Positions 1-6,797 are shown, counted from the stretch's first letter. The stretch is DNA of 14,760 bases from Bacillota bacterium (GCA_023421735.1 JAEZSP010000015.1:1-14760); one strand, 5' to 3'. The notes: generated by a model not told the origin, from the letters alone. Program-made: numbers and translations.

Positions 1-47
1 GGCTCATAACCGATCGGTCCGGGGTTCAAGTCCCTGAAGGCCCACCA
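1..47 (+). tRNA. tRNA-Met(CAT), elongator type, 5' part outside window
   Basis: The window opens inside the anticodon arm. The loop at 3-9 carries anticodon CAT at 5-7. The T arm is at 20-36 with loop TTCAAGT at 25-31, and the 3' acceptor strand at 37-43 is followed by discriminator A44 and an encoded CCA at 45-47. The 3' anticodon strand reads CCGAT, not the CCC run that would pair with the three G-C pairs of an initiator tRNA, so elongator Met is the best call. A tRNA-Ile with a modified CAT anticodon cannot be fully excluded because the 5' half is missing. Confidence 0.85.
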
Positions 48-50
48 CGT

Positions 51-127
51 GGTCCGGTAGTTCAGTTGGTTAGAATGCCAGCCTGTCACGCTGGAGGTCA
101 GGGGTTCGAGCCCCCTCCGGATCGCCA
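51..127 (+). tRNA. tRNA-Asp(GTC)
   Basis: This is a complete cloverleaf. The acceptor strand at 51-57 pairs with 117-123 with one G-T pair. The anticodon stem CCAGC/GCTGG encloses the loop at 83-89 with anticodon GTC at 85-87. The T loop is TTCGAGC, the discriminator is G124, and CCA is encoded at 125-127. It follows the tRNA-Met after only three bases, so both are probably cut from one precursor. Confidence 0.97.
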
Positions 128-130
128 CGT

Positions 131-154
131 CCCGCCAATTTGGCGGGTTTTTTT
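131..154 (+). terminator. Intrinsic terminator of the tRNA operon
   Basis: An inverted repeat CCCGCCAA/TTGGCGGG (131-138 and 140-147, in practice with a small AATT loop) is followed at once by seven T residues at 148-154. It lies four bases after the tRNA-Asp CCA end and should end the tRNA transcript before the sigma-factor gene. Confidence 0.93.
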
Positions 155-162
155 GCGTATCC

Positions 163-192
163 TTGAACCTCCTTGGCGCCGGCAATCGTCTT
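163..192 (+). promoter_or_regulatory. Candidate ECF-type promoter upstream of the sigma-factor gene
   Basis: TGAACC at 164-169 resembles the AAC-containing -35 element of ECF sigma promoters. It is followed after 17 bases by CGTC at 187-190, which resembles ECF -10 elements. Transcription would begin near 198, between two possible ATG codons at 194 and 218, which agrees with the start chosen at 218. No good sigma-A promoter is visible here. Self-activation is common among ECF factors, but this match is short and could be chance. Confidence 0.35.
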
Positions 193-217
193 CATGGGCG
201 AAGGGAAGTGGGAGAAC

Positions 218-1456
218 ATGAAACGGGACGAATTTGAGGCGCGGCTTTCCACCGTGCGCGGGGCAATGCTCCGGCTCGCAAGCCTGAAAATTTCCGCGCG
301 CCAGGACGCGGAGGATGTGGTGCAGGAGGCTTGTCTTCGGGCATATCGCTCCATGGATGCGCTTTCCGATCCGGACCGATTCAAGGCTTGGATCATCCAG
401 ATCACGCGCAACCAGATTCGTGACTTTTACCGTGCGCGCTATCGGCGCGAGGCACTTTCCGAGCAGATACGCCCGGGAAACTTCGCACACCCGCCGCGAC
501 GCACGGATGTTTCAGATGCGCTCGACGCGCTCTCCCCGCGAGACCGAACGCTCCTCTCCCGCTTCTACCTTCACGATCAGTCCGTTGCGGATATTGCCCA
601 AACGCTTGCTGTGCCGGAGGGAACGGTGAAAAGCCGGCTCCATACCGCGCGTGGACGGTTCCGCGAAGTCTACCGGGGTTCTGAGAAAGGAGAGGTTTTC
701 ATGAAGAAGTTGCCTGAAATGATGCCCGATTACACGATCAGGATGCTTGACACGGCGCCGTTCCCGGTGCGCGTCGAGGCGGTTGTCGGCTGGTTCATTG
801 TGCCGAAGGTGGGGGAAAAATGCAACTGGGCGATGTACGATTTTCCGGAGAAGAAAATGACCTCTTATGTCGAAACTGCGGTCATGGGACGCGCCAGCGT
901 ACACGGGATCGAGGGCGTCGAAGTTGTCTCGAAGGAACATGTCGGCGGCAAGCTCGTCGAGCGCACCTTCATCGTTCAGCTCACCGATACACACTCCCGT
1001 ATCCTTGCGGAAACGCACATGGACGGCGATGTGAAACGCACAATTACTTTCCTCGACGGCGACAATTTCACCAATAACTGGGGATTCGGCCCGGATAACT
1101 GCGGCATCGAGATCAATTTCACGCCCAAGGGTGCGATCACACGCGAAGGAAACGACGTCAAAAGCGTGCGCGCCCGTGATGTCATCGACGTGGTTGGCCG
1201 CGCGGAAGTGGTGCTCGCCGGCAAGCGCTACGACACTGTGTGTCTCATGGAGTGCCTCGAGGATGGCGTCGCCACGGAGCAATTCGTGGACAAAGACGGT
1301 CGCCCGATCCTCTGGCGCAGGTTCAATTCCGATGGCTGGAAGGCGGAGCGCTACGGCGGCCTCTGGTCAAAGCGCATGCCGGATAATGAGCGGATCACGA
1401 TCAACGGGGAGACCTACGTCCATTGGTACGACTGCCTGACCGACGATACCCTGTAA
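218..1456 (+). CDS. ECF-like sigma-70 family RNA polymerase sigma factor with large C-terminal domain
   Basis: A 412-residue protein. Residues about 10-77 fit sigma region 2, including DAEDVVQEACLRAY (30-43) and the WIIQITRNQIRDFYRARYRR segment (58-77) that would melt and read the -10 element. Residues about 101-151 fit region 4, ending in the recognition helix TVKSRLHTAR (136-145). Regions 1 and 3 are absent, as in ECF factors. From residue 162 on there is a domain of about 250 residues rich in aromatic and acidic positions, ending in an NGETYVHWYDC motif. I recall similar long sigma factors in Bacillota but know no function for this part, and it does not look like the SnoaL-like tail of ECF41. 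ATG218 is preferred over TTG173 and ATG194 because GGGAG lies just upstream. No anti-sigma gene adjoins it, so the C-terminal domain may control activity in cis (inference). Confidence 0.88.
   Translation: MKRDEFEARLSTVRGAMLRLASLKISARQDAEDVVQEACLRAYRSMDALSDPDRFKAWIIQITRNQIRDFYRARYRREALSEQIRPGNFAHPPRRTDVSDALDALSPRDRTLLSRFYLHDQSVADIAQTLAVPEGTVKSRLHTARGRFREVYRGSEKGEVFMKKLPEMMPDYTIRMLDTAPFPVRVEAVVGWFIVPKVGEKCNWAMYDFPEKKMTSYVETAVMGRASVHGIEGVEVVSKEHVGGKLVERTFIVQLTDTHSRILAETHMDGDVKRTITFLDGDNFTNNWGFGPDNCGIEINFTPKGAITREGNDVKSVRARDVIDVVGRAEVVLAGKRYDTVCLMECLEDGVATEQFVDKDGRPILWRRFNSDGWKAERYGGLWSKRMPDNERITINGETYVHWYDCLTDDTL
686..703 (+). promoter_or_regulatory. Internal ribosome binding site and in-frame ATG in the sigma-factor gene
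   Basis: AAAGGAGAGG at 686-695 lies eight bases (counted from GGAG) before an in-frame ATG at 701-703. This is stronger than the site at the gene's own start. The ATG sits at the junction between region 4 and the C-terminal domain, so initiation here would yield a free protein of 251 residues consisting of that domain alone. Whether it is used is unknown. Confidence 0.5.
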
Positions 1457-1507
1457 AAAAACAGCGTGCGGATGCGCTTGATAAAACCCAGCACGATCTC
1501 ACACCGC

Positions 1508-1545
1508 AAAAAACCGACCGTCCGGAGCCAAAGCTCCGGACGGTC
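1508..1545 (-). terminator. Intrinsic terminator of ftsH
   Basis: A perfect 13-bp inverted repeat (1516-1528 with 1533-1545) has a four-base loop. Read on the - strand, the hairpin is followed by six T residues (the A run at 1508-1513 on the + strand). This gives a strong terminator about 48 bases after the ftsH stop. On the + strand the hairpin has no T run, so it would be a weak terminator for the sigma-factor gene, although it may still protect that transcript's 3' end. Confidence 0.9.
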
Positions 1546-1592
1546 GACGGCTGTTGCAATATCAGTTTTGGATTCTGAAGGGCCAATGATTC

Positions 1593-3497
1593 TTAAACGG
1601 AGGGTTTGGGTACGGCGCCAAGTCCCTCTATATTCCCGCCATCCGTAAGCGCGGCGCGCTGGCAGCGATGGGTGCCGGGGCCTTTGAGCTCGCCGCGGAT
1701 GATGGCCATGAACTCCTCGCCCGTAATGGTCTCGTGTTCGCAGAGGTAATCCGCAAGCTCATGCAGCTTTTCCTCGTTGTCACGAATGATCTTGTATGCC
1801 TTGGCGTGTTGCTCGGAGATGAGTTCCTTGACCTTCTTGTCGATCGCGGCCTGCGTTTCTGCGGAACAGGCCAGCGTCGTATCGCCACCCAGATACTGGT
1901 TCGTGACGGCCTCCATGGCGACCATTCCAAACTCGTCCGACATGCCGTAGCGGGTGATCATGGCGCGCGCGAGTTTGGTTGCGGTTTCGATATCGTTGGA
2001 TGCGCCGGTTGTGATCGATCCGAACACGACCTCCTCGGCGGCGCGCCCGCCGGTGATGGTTGCGATCTTGTTTTCGAGTTCCTCTTTGCTCATCAGGAAA
2101 TGCTCGTTTTCCTCCACCTGCATGGTGTAGCCGAGCGCGCCCGATGTGCGGGGAATGATCGTAATTTTGTGTACCGGCGCGGAATTCGACTGCTTCGCGG
2201 CGACCAGCGCGTGACCGATCTCGTGGTAGGCGACGATCTCGCGTTCGTGATCGGAGAGGATGCGGTTCTTTTTTTGATAACCTGCAAGCACAACTTCGAT
2301 GGATTCCTCGAGATCGGCCTGTGTCGCGGCATTTCGTCCTTCGCGTACGGCGCGCAGCGCCGCTTCATTGATGATGTTCGCAAGTTCCGCGCCCGATGTG
2401 CCCGCTGCCGCGCGCGCGATGGCGCCGAAGTTGATATTCGGGTCGTGGCGAATCTTCTTTGCATGTACCTTCAGGATTTCCTCGCGCCCCTTCTGATCGG
2501 GAAGCTCCACGGGAACGCGCCGATCAAACCGACCGGGACGCAAAAGCGCCGGGTCGAGCGATTCGGGTCGGTTTGTCGCCGCGAGGATGACCACGCCGCG
2601 CGTGCCGTCGAATCCGTCCATTTCGGTCAATAGCTGATTCAGCGTCTGTTCGCGTTCGTCGTTGCCGCCAATCCTGCCGTCGCGCCGCTGACCGATAGCG
2701 TCGATCTCGTCGATAAACACGATGCACGGCGCTTTTTCGTTTGCCTGCTTGAACAGGTCGCGCACCTTCGCTGCGCCCATGCCGACGAACATCTCGACAA
2801 ATGCCGAGCCCGACATGGAGAAAAACGGCACGTCCGCTTCCCCCGCGACCGCTTTTGCAAGCAGCGTTTTGCCCGTACCGGGCGGGCCCACGAGCAGCGC
2901 GCCCTTGGGCATTGCCGCGCCGATCTCGCGGTATTTTCCGGGGTTATGCAGGAAATCGACGATCTCGCTCAAAAGCTCCTTCGCCTCGTCCTCTCCCGCG
3001 ACGTCTGCAAACTTGATGCCGTCCACGGACTTGACGTAGATCTTTGCGCCGGAACCCTGCTTGCCGAACATCATGGCGTTCGAGCCGCCCATGTTCTTCG
3101 CCATCCGCTTCATGAGCAGCTGTCCCAACACAACAAACAGCAGGATCGGGAAAACCCAGCTGATTAGCAGCATCAATAGTGGACTCGTTTGTTCGACGAT
3201 CTGCGTTTCAAACACAACGCCCGCGCTGTTAAGCCGATCGATCAAACCGGAGTCGTCGATCCGGCCCGTACGGTATGCCTTATCGGTCTTATCCGTAAAG
3301 ACGAGCTGGTTGTCCTGTACGTCCACCTTGTCGATCTCGCCTGCCGAAAGCATGTTTAAAAACGTCGAGTATGGGACTTCTGTGACCTTTGCGGCGTTCA
3401 TCTGCGGAACGATGAGCGTGTTGAATAAAAGAAGCAACAAAACGACGGCGACTGAATACCATATCAGTGGTTTTTTGTGCGGAGGGAGCTCTTGCAT
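1593..3497 (-). CDS. ftsH: ATP-dependent zinc metalloprotease FtsH
   Basis: A 634-residue membrane AAA+ protease that degrades damaged or regulatory membrane and cytosolic proteins as a hexamer. Membrane segments lie at about 10-30 and 106-128, enclosing an outside domain. The AAA module has Walker A GPPGTGKT (204-211), the pore motif FVG (237-239), Walker B IVFIDEID (259-266) and the second region of homology around 307-326 with arginine fingers. The protease zinc site is HEIGH (425-429) in place of the commoner HEAGH, with the third ligand D502 in SNDIETAT. Length is normal for the family (B. subtilis FtsH is about 637). The start is the ATG at 3495-3497, with AAGGGG (3508-3513) ten bases upstream. 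It is transcribed alone, divergently from padR and convergently with the sigma-factor gene. Confidence 0.98.
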   Translation of the reverse strand: MQELPPHKKPLIWYSVAVVLLLLLFNTLIVPQMNAAKVTEVPYSTFLNMLSAGEIDKVDVQDNQLVFTDKTDKAYRTGRIDDSGLIDRLNSAGVVFETQIVEQTSPLLMLLISWVFPILLFVVLGQLLMKRMAKNMGGSNAMMFGKQGSGAKIYVKSVDGIKFADVAGEDEAKELLSEIVDFLHNPGKYREIGAAMPKGALLVGPPGTGKTLLAKAVAGEADVPFFSMSGSAFVEMFVGMGAAKVRDLFKQANEKAPCIVFIDEIDAIGQRRDGRIGGNDEREQTLNQLLTEMDGFDGTRGVVILAATNRPESLDPALLRPGRFDRRVPVELPDQKGREEILKVHAKKIRHDPNINFGAIARAAAGTSGAELANIINEAALRAVREGRNAATQADLEESIEVVLAGYQKKNRILSDHEREIVAYHEIGHALVAAKQSNSAPVHKITIIPRTSGALGYTMQVEENEHFLMSKEELENKIATITGGRAAEEVVFGSITTGASNDIETATKLARAMITRYGMSDEFGMVAMEAVTNQYLGGDTTLACSAETQAAIDKKVKELISEQHAKAYKIIRDNEEKLHELADYLCEHETITGEEFMAIIRGELKGPGTHRCQRAALTDGGNIEGLGAVPKPSV

Positions 3498-3525
3498 TTC
3501 ATTACCACCCCTTCTTTATATGCAT

Positions 3526-3554
3526 ATTGTATAACCTTACCTCCCATATGTCAA
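3526..3554 (-). promoter_or_regulatory. Sigma-A promoter of ftsH
   Basis: On the - strand, a perfect -35 TTGACA (3549-3554) is followed by a 17-bp spacer and -10 TACAAT (3526-3531, one mismatch to consensus). Transcription would start near 3519, leaving a leader of about 20 bases that holds the ribosome binding site. This predicts strong housekeeping expression. Confidence 0.85.
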
Positions 3555-3592
3555 TCATGGTCAAAATTTTCTCGAACGCAGGTTGCAAACGC

Positions 3593-3621
3593 TTGACAGA
3601 GTATGCTATGCGATGTATAGT
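3593..3621 (+). promoter_or_regulatory. Sigma-A promoter of the padR operon
   Basis: A perfect -35 TTGACA (3593-3598), a 17-bp spacer and -10 TATAGT (3616-3621) precede padR. The start site should be near 3628, so the ribosome binding site GGGAGG (3632-3637) lies almost at the 5' end of the transcript. Confidence 0.87.
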
Positions 3622-3623
3622 AT
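3603..3623 (+). promoter_or_regulatory. Possible PadR operator overlapping the padR -10 element
   Basis: An imperfect dyad pairs ATGCTATG (3603-3610) with TATAGTAT (3616-3623), matching at six of eight positions around a centre at 3613. It covers the spacer and the -10 element. PadR-family repressors usually bind inverted repeats over their own promoters, so autorepression is likely, but this half-site assignment is only a proposal. Confidence 0.4.
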
Positions 3624-3644
3624 CGTGCGACGGGAGGTATTCGC

Positions 3645-3962
3645 ATGGATGCACAGTTGAAGCGCGGTCTTTTGGATGTATGCGTCCTGAAAGCGCTGTC
3701 GGCGGAGGATTCCTACGGCTATGCGATCGTGAAGACGCTTGCCGGACGGGTTGACATCTCGGAGTCCACTCTGTATCCGATCCTTCGGCGCCTGGAGGCA
3801 GCGGGTTTCGTCAACGAGTATGCGCGGGAGATGGACGGACGGCTCCGAAAGTATTACGCCATCACGGAGAACGGGCGCGAGCGGATTGCGCGGTTTCTTT
3901 TGGAATGGCAGGATGTCAACGCCATTTATGAATTTATCAGGGGAAAGGGTGACGGGCAATGA
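3645..3962 (+). CDS. PadR family transcriptional regulator
   Basis: A 105-residue protein of the short PadR class: a winged helix-turn-helix followed by a short dimerisation helix. DSYGYAI (22-28) and STLYPILRRLE (41-51) are the family's core helix-turn-helix motifs, and GRLRKYYAIT (65-74) is the wing. Such proteins are usually ligand- or partner-responsive repressors of their own operon. ATG3645 is set by GGGAGG seven bases upstream. The stop overlaps the next start as ATGA (3959-3962), giving translational coupling to the DUF1700 gene. The inducing signal cannot be read from the sequence, though in this gene arrangement cell-envelope stress is a reasonable guess. Confidence 0.95.
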   Translation: MDAQLKRGLLDVCVLKALSAEDSYGYAIVKTLAGRVDISESTLYPILRRLEAAGFVNEYAREMDGRLRKYYAITENGRERIARFLLEWQDVNAIYEFIRGKGDGQ

Positions 3963-4561
3963 CGCGGCTTTCGTTTGCGAGCCTTCTGCGTGGCGAACTG
4001 CGCGGACTCAATGGGGGAGAGATTGAGAAATCGGTTCAGTTTTATGACGAGCTGATTTGCGACCATATGGACGATGGGATGACCGAGGAAGAGGCGGTCC
4101 TGGCAGTGGGCACGCCGGCTGAAATTGCCGGAGAGATCCTGATGGATCAACCCGTATCGGCGCTCGTTCGGCGCAGGGTGAAGCGGCGCGCCCGGTTTCG
4201 CGGCCTTGCCGCGGTGCTGATCGTGCTAGGAAGTCCCGTATGGTTGCCGCTGTCGATCGCGGCCGTCATACTAATCGTCGTGTTCGTGCTGTTGGCATAC
4301 CTGTTCGTGTTTTTGGTTGCGCTTGTACTCTGGGTGGCGGTTCTTTCCGTGGCTGTCTCCGCGCTGGCGGCGGTTTTGAACGTCACGTTTTCTGCGAGCG
4401 GACTTCTGTATGCGGGCGTTGCGCTTGCGGGCGCGGGATTGACGGTGGTACTCGCAATCGGCGTGACCGGCGCGACGAAGGGATGTATCGCCGCATGGCA
4501 TGGCATGTCGCGCGGCATCAAGAGATTGGCGTTGGGGAGGAGAAATCGGGATGATAAGTAG
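3959..4561 (+). CDS. DUF1700 / HAAS-domain membrane protein
   Basis: A 200-residue protein. Residues 1-65 form a soluble helical part with features of the HAAS/DUF1700 family: EIEKSVQFYDELICDHMDDGM, then TEEEAV and GTPAEIAGEI. A basic stretch RRRVKRRARFR (71-81) precedes about four hydrophobic segments between 83 and 175, and the tail is basic and cytoplasmic. DUF1700 proteins are commonly encoded between a PadR regulator and a DUF4097 protein. By context it may link the membrane or the DUF4097 partner to PadR, but no biochemical role is established from the sequence. It overlaps padR by four bases and the next gene by eleven. Confidence 0.85.
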   Translation: MTRLSFASLLRGELRGLNGGEIEKSVQFYDELICDHMDDGMTEEEAVLAVGTPAEIAGEILMDQPVSALVRRRVKRRARFRGLAAVLIVLGSPVWLPLSIAAVILIVVFVLLAYLFVFLVALVLWVAVLSVAVSALAAVLNVTFSASGLLYAGVALAGAGLTVVLAIGVTGATKGCIAAWHGMSRGIKRLALGRRNRDDK

Positions 4562-5531
4562 AAAGAAACGCTGGCTTCGAATTGGGGTGAGCCTGTTCGT
4601 CCTCGGCGCGATTCTGTTCGGCGTCGGCTTCGCCATGGATGGCTTCGGCGATTTCAAATCGACCGTTGAACCGCGCACGGCGTCTTATGATGCGGCTGAG
4701 ATCGATTCAATTTGGATTAATGCGATTACGGCGGACGTGTTGGTGGAAAAAGCGGATGCCGGCCGGGTGGAAGTAACATATTTTGAGGGAGAACACGAGG
4801 GCGTCGACGTGATGGTTAAAGACGGCGTCCTGACGATCAAGCAGACGCAAGGACGCACGTGGCGTGATTATATCCGCTTTTCGTGGAGCGGGTCGCGCAA
4901 GATTGTCGTGCGTGTGCCGGAGGTGCGCGGGGACGCCACCTTCCTTTCGACCTCCGGAAACGTGTTTGTCACGGATGTCCCCGTCACCGGCACGGCGCAT
5001 TATGGCTCGACGAGCGGCAAGGTCGCTGCCTCGGGTAGCGCGGGGTCGCTTGCGATGGTGACGACGTCCGGCGACATCGATATGCGCGATATGACGGTCG
5101 CGGGCGACGCGAGCGCCATTACGACGAGCGGAAAAATCAAGGCATCCGGCCTGATAGTCGGTGGTGCGTGGAAGGCCATATCGACATCCGGGAGTCTGGC
5201 GGCCTCGGATATTGGCGCGGCATCCTTCACGTTTGGCAGCGTTTCGGGCAAGATCCGTCTGGATGGCATCGATGCGGGCGATGGAGCGATCAGCGCAATG
5301 ACCACCTCCGGTGCGATCGACATCATGGGTGTTTCCGCAGCTTCGTATAAATTCGGGACCGTTTCAGGCGATGTAACGGGCATGCTTCCCGGCAGCGCGC
5401 GCGATTATACGATTAAGAGTGGAACCGTCTCGGGCAAAAACGCGCTCCCCACGAAGCAGGCAGGCGGCCCGGTCGACATCTCGGTCACGACCACGTCCGG
5501 CGACATCGATTTGTCATTTGAGGAAGAATAG
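4551..5531 (+). CDS. Membrane-anchored DUF4097 family beta-repeat protein
   Basis: A 326-residue protein. A basic N-terminus and one hydrophobic segment (about 9-28) anchor it, probably with the rest outside the cell. Residues 130-326 carry ten T/S-rich SG motifs (STSG, TTSG, SVSG or TVSG) at 133, 153, 171, 191, 211, 230, 251, 270, 292 and 314, a spacing of 18-22 residues. This suggests a right-handed beta-solenoid with one motif per turn, as expected for DUF4097 adhesin-like domains. ATG4551 was chosen over an upstream in-frame ATG at 4500 because GGGAGGAG (4535-4542) lies eight bases before it and the hydrophobic anchor then sits at the N-terminus. No terminator is visible after the TAG. 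The biological role is unknown; a structural or sensing role at the envelope is an inference. Confidence 0.87.
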   Translation: MISRKKRWLRIGVSLFVLGAILFGVGFAMDGFGDFKSTVEPRTASYDAAEIDSIWINAITADVLVEKADAGRVEVTYFEGEHEGVDVMVKDGVLTIKQTQGRTWRDYIRFSWSGSRKIVVRVPEVRGDATFLSTSGNVFVTDVPVTGTAHYGSTSGKVAASGSAGSLAMVTTSGDIDMRDMTVAGDASAITTSGKIKASGLIVGGAWKAISTSGSLAASDIGAASFTFGSVSGKIRLDGIDAGDGAISAMTTSGAIDIMGVSAASYKFGTVSGDVTGMLPGSARDYTIKSGTVSGKNALPTKQAGGPVDISVTTTSGDIDLSFEEE

Positions 5532-5574
5532 ATCATATTTAGCAAAAAAATAACATACTTGTGCGCAAAAATGT

Positions 5575-5603
5575 TTGCTCGCCCCGGCGTAAGGTGCTAT
5601 AAT
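5575..5603 (+). promoter_or_regulatory. Promoter of the S10 ribosomal-protein operon
   Basis: A perfect -10 TATAAT (5598-5603) is preceded by TGC, an extended -10 element. At a 17-bp spacer lies a weak -35 TTGCTC (5575-5580). Transcription should start near 5610. No other promoter of this quality is seen downstream, so it probably drives the whole operon. Confidence 0.82.
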
Positions 5604-5609
5604 AGTAAA

Positions 5610-5796
5610 GCTTGCGCTGGGGTACCTTTGTGCCTTTCAGCCGGCAAAGGGATGAACCGGGAGGTTGCGGCACTGCCGATGCCGGTCATTTCCGGGGACC
5701 AGTCCGCCAATCGGACGACGAGCAAATGCCCGTCGAATGAAAAAACAAAGAACACGCCCGGCAGCGTGTGCATGAGTTCGACAGGAGGAATACCAC
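5610..5796 (+). promoter_or_regulatory. Structured 5' leader of the S10 operon
   Basis: About 185 nt of untranslated leader precede rpsJ. Visible hairpins are CCTTTG/CAAAGG (5625-5630 with 5645-5650), CGGCA/TGCCG (5668-5672 with 5680-5684), GTCCG/CGGAC (5702-5706 with 5712-5716), GACG/CGTC (5717-5720 with 5731-5734) and ACACGC/GCGTGT (5752-5757 with 5764-5769). The last ends 13 bases before the ribosome binding site AGGAGG (5783-5788). No T-run terminator is present. Such leaders often bind one of the encoded proteins for feedback control (L4 in Gammaproteobacteria); I do not recognise this one as a named RNA family. Confidence 0.5.
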
Positions 5797-6105
5797 ATGG
5801 CGAGCCAGAAGATCCGCATCAAGCTGAAGGCTTACGAGCACACCCTCATTGACCAGTCAGCCGCCCGCATCGCAGAGACTGCAAAGAGGACCGGTTCCCG
5901 CGTCTCAGGTCCCATTCCGCTCCCGACTGAGAAGGAAATCGTGACCATTCTGCGTTCTCCCCACAAGCACAAGGATAGCCGCGAGCAGTTTGAAATGCGC
6001 ACGCACAAGAGGCTGATCGACATTCTCAACCCCACCCCCCGTACCGTGGACGCGCTGACAAAGCTCGATCTTCCCGCGGGCGTCGAAATCGAGATCAAGC
6101 TTTAA
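5797..6105 (+). CDS. rpsJ: 30S ribosomal protein S10
   Basis: A 102-residue protein of normal family length, first gene of the operon. The N-terminal [12 protein letters not shown] and the loop [30 protein letters not shown] (about 37-66) are typical S10. The protein sits in the 30S head and, in the Nus complex, also takes part in antitermination. The ATG follows AGGAGG with an eight-base gap. The usual upstream neighbours in many bacteria (rpsL, rpsG, fusA, tuf) are absent; a PadR operon lies there instead. Confidence 0.98.
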   Translation: MASQKIRIKLKAYEHTLIDQSAARIAETAKRTGSRVSGPIPLPTEKEIVTILRSPHKHKDSREQFEMRTHKRLIDILNPTPRTVDALTKLDLPAGVEIEIKL

Positions 6106-6141
6106 TCGGCTTTATCTGATACATTGTAAAGAGGTGCAACG

Positions 6142-6783
6142 ATGAAAAAGGCAATTCTCGGCAAGAAGATCGGCATGACCCAGATTTTCGTCTCCGACGG
6201 ACGTCTCGTGCCGGTTACCGTGGTCGAGGCGGGCCCCTGCAAAGTGACGCAGGTCAAGACCGCAAAGACCGACGGTTACGAAGCTGTTCAGGTCGGTTTC
6301 GGTGAGCTCTCTGAACAGAGGGCGAAGAAACTGCTCAACAAGCCCGAGCTCGGTCATTTCACCAAGGCAGGCGTATCTCCTGCCCGCCACTTGAAGGAAT
6401 TCCGCTTTGAGGACATTTCTTCCTATAAAGTGGGTGACGAGATCAAATGCGACGTGTTCGCCGAGGGCGACAAGGTCGATGCGATCGGAACCAGCAAGGG
6501 CCACGGCTTCACGGGCGTTATCCAGCGGTGGAACCAGCACACCGGCCCCATGGCGCACGGTTCGAAGTATCACAGGGGCGTCGGTTCCCTCTCGGCCAAC
6601 TCGGATCCCTCGCGCGTTTTCAAAAACAAGAAGATGCCTGGCCAGTACGGCGGCGAGCAGGTCACAGTTCAGAACCTGGAGGTCGTCAAGGTCGACGCGG
6701 AGCGCAATCTTATCATGATCAAGGGAGCCATCCCCGGCGCGAACGGCAGCCTTGTGATGGTTCGCGACGCGGTCAAGGCTTAA
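6142..6783 (+). CDS. rplC: 50S ribosomal protein L3
   Basis: A 213-residue protein of normal length that is one of the first to bind 23S rRNA and reaches toward the peptidyl transferase centre. [10 protein letters not shown] (8-17), [12 protein letters not shown] (116-127) and the central extension with [20 protein letters not shown] (148-167) are diagnostic. GAGGTG (6131-6136) sets the ATG. It follows rpsJ by 36 bases, with no terminator between them. Confidence 0.98.
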   Translation: MKKAILGKKIGMTQIFVSDGRLVPVTVVEAGPCKVTQVKTAKTDGYEAVQVGFGELSEQRAKKLLNKPELGHFTKAGVSPARHLKEFRFEDISSYKVGDEIKCDVFAEGDKVDAIGTSKGHGFTGVIQRWNQHTGPMAHGSKYHRGVGSLSANSDPSRVFKNKKMPGQYGGEQVTVQNLEVVKVDAERNLIMIKGAIPGANGSLVMVRDAVKA

Positions 6784-6797
6784 GGAGGACGCACAAA

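Noticed and set aside
1..47. Initiator tRNA-fMet
   Set aside because: The visible anticodon stem lacks the three consecutive G-C pairs that mark initiators.
512..1282. A 256-codon open frame on the - strand opposite the sigma-factor gene
   Set aside because: The + strand frame has clear sigma domains and the - strand product shows none.
1516..1545. Terminator for the + strand sigma gene
   Set aside because: There is no T run after the hairpin on that strand; the - strand assignment is clearly better.
1668..2633. A 321-codon open frame on the + strand opposite ftsH
   Set aside because: It is the antisense shadow of conserved FtsH motifs and has no ribosome binding site that I could find.
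4947..5528. CRISPR-like or tandem DNA repeat array
   Set aside because: The periodicity is at the protein level with variable spacing, and the DNA copies are not exact.
5702..5769. Transcription attenuator in the rpsJ leader
   Set aside because: The hairpins are not followed by T runs, so intrinsic termination is not supported; only a translational or binding role remains possible.
5559..5852. An open frame through the rpsJ leader that might be a leader peptide
   Set aside because: It runs out of frame into rpsJ, lacks a ribosome binding site, and its start lies upstream of the predicted transcript start.
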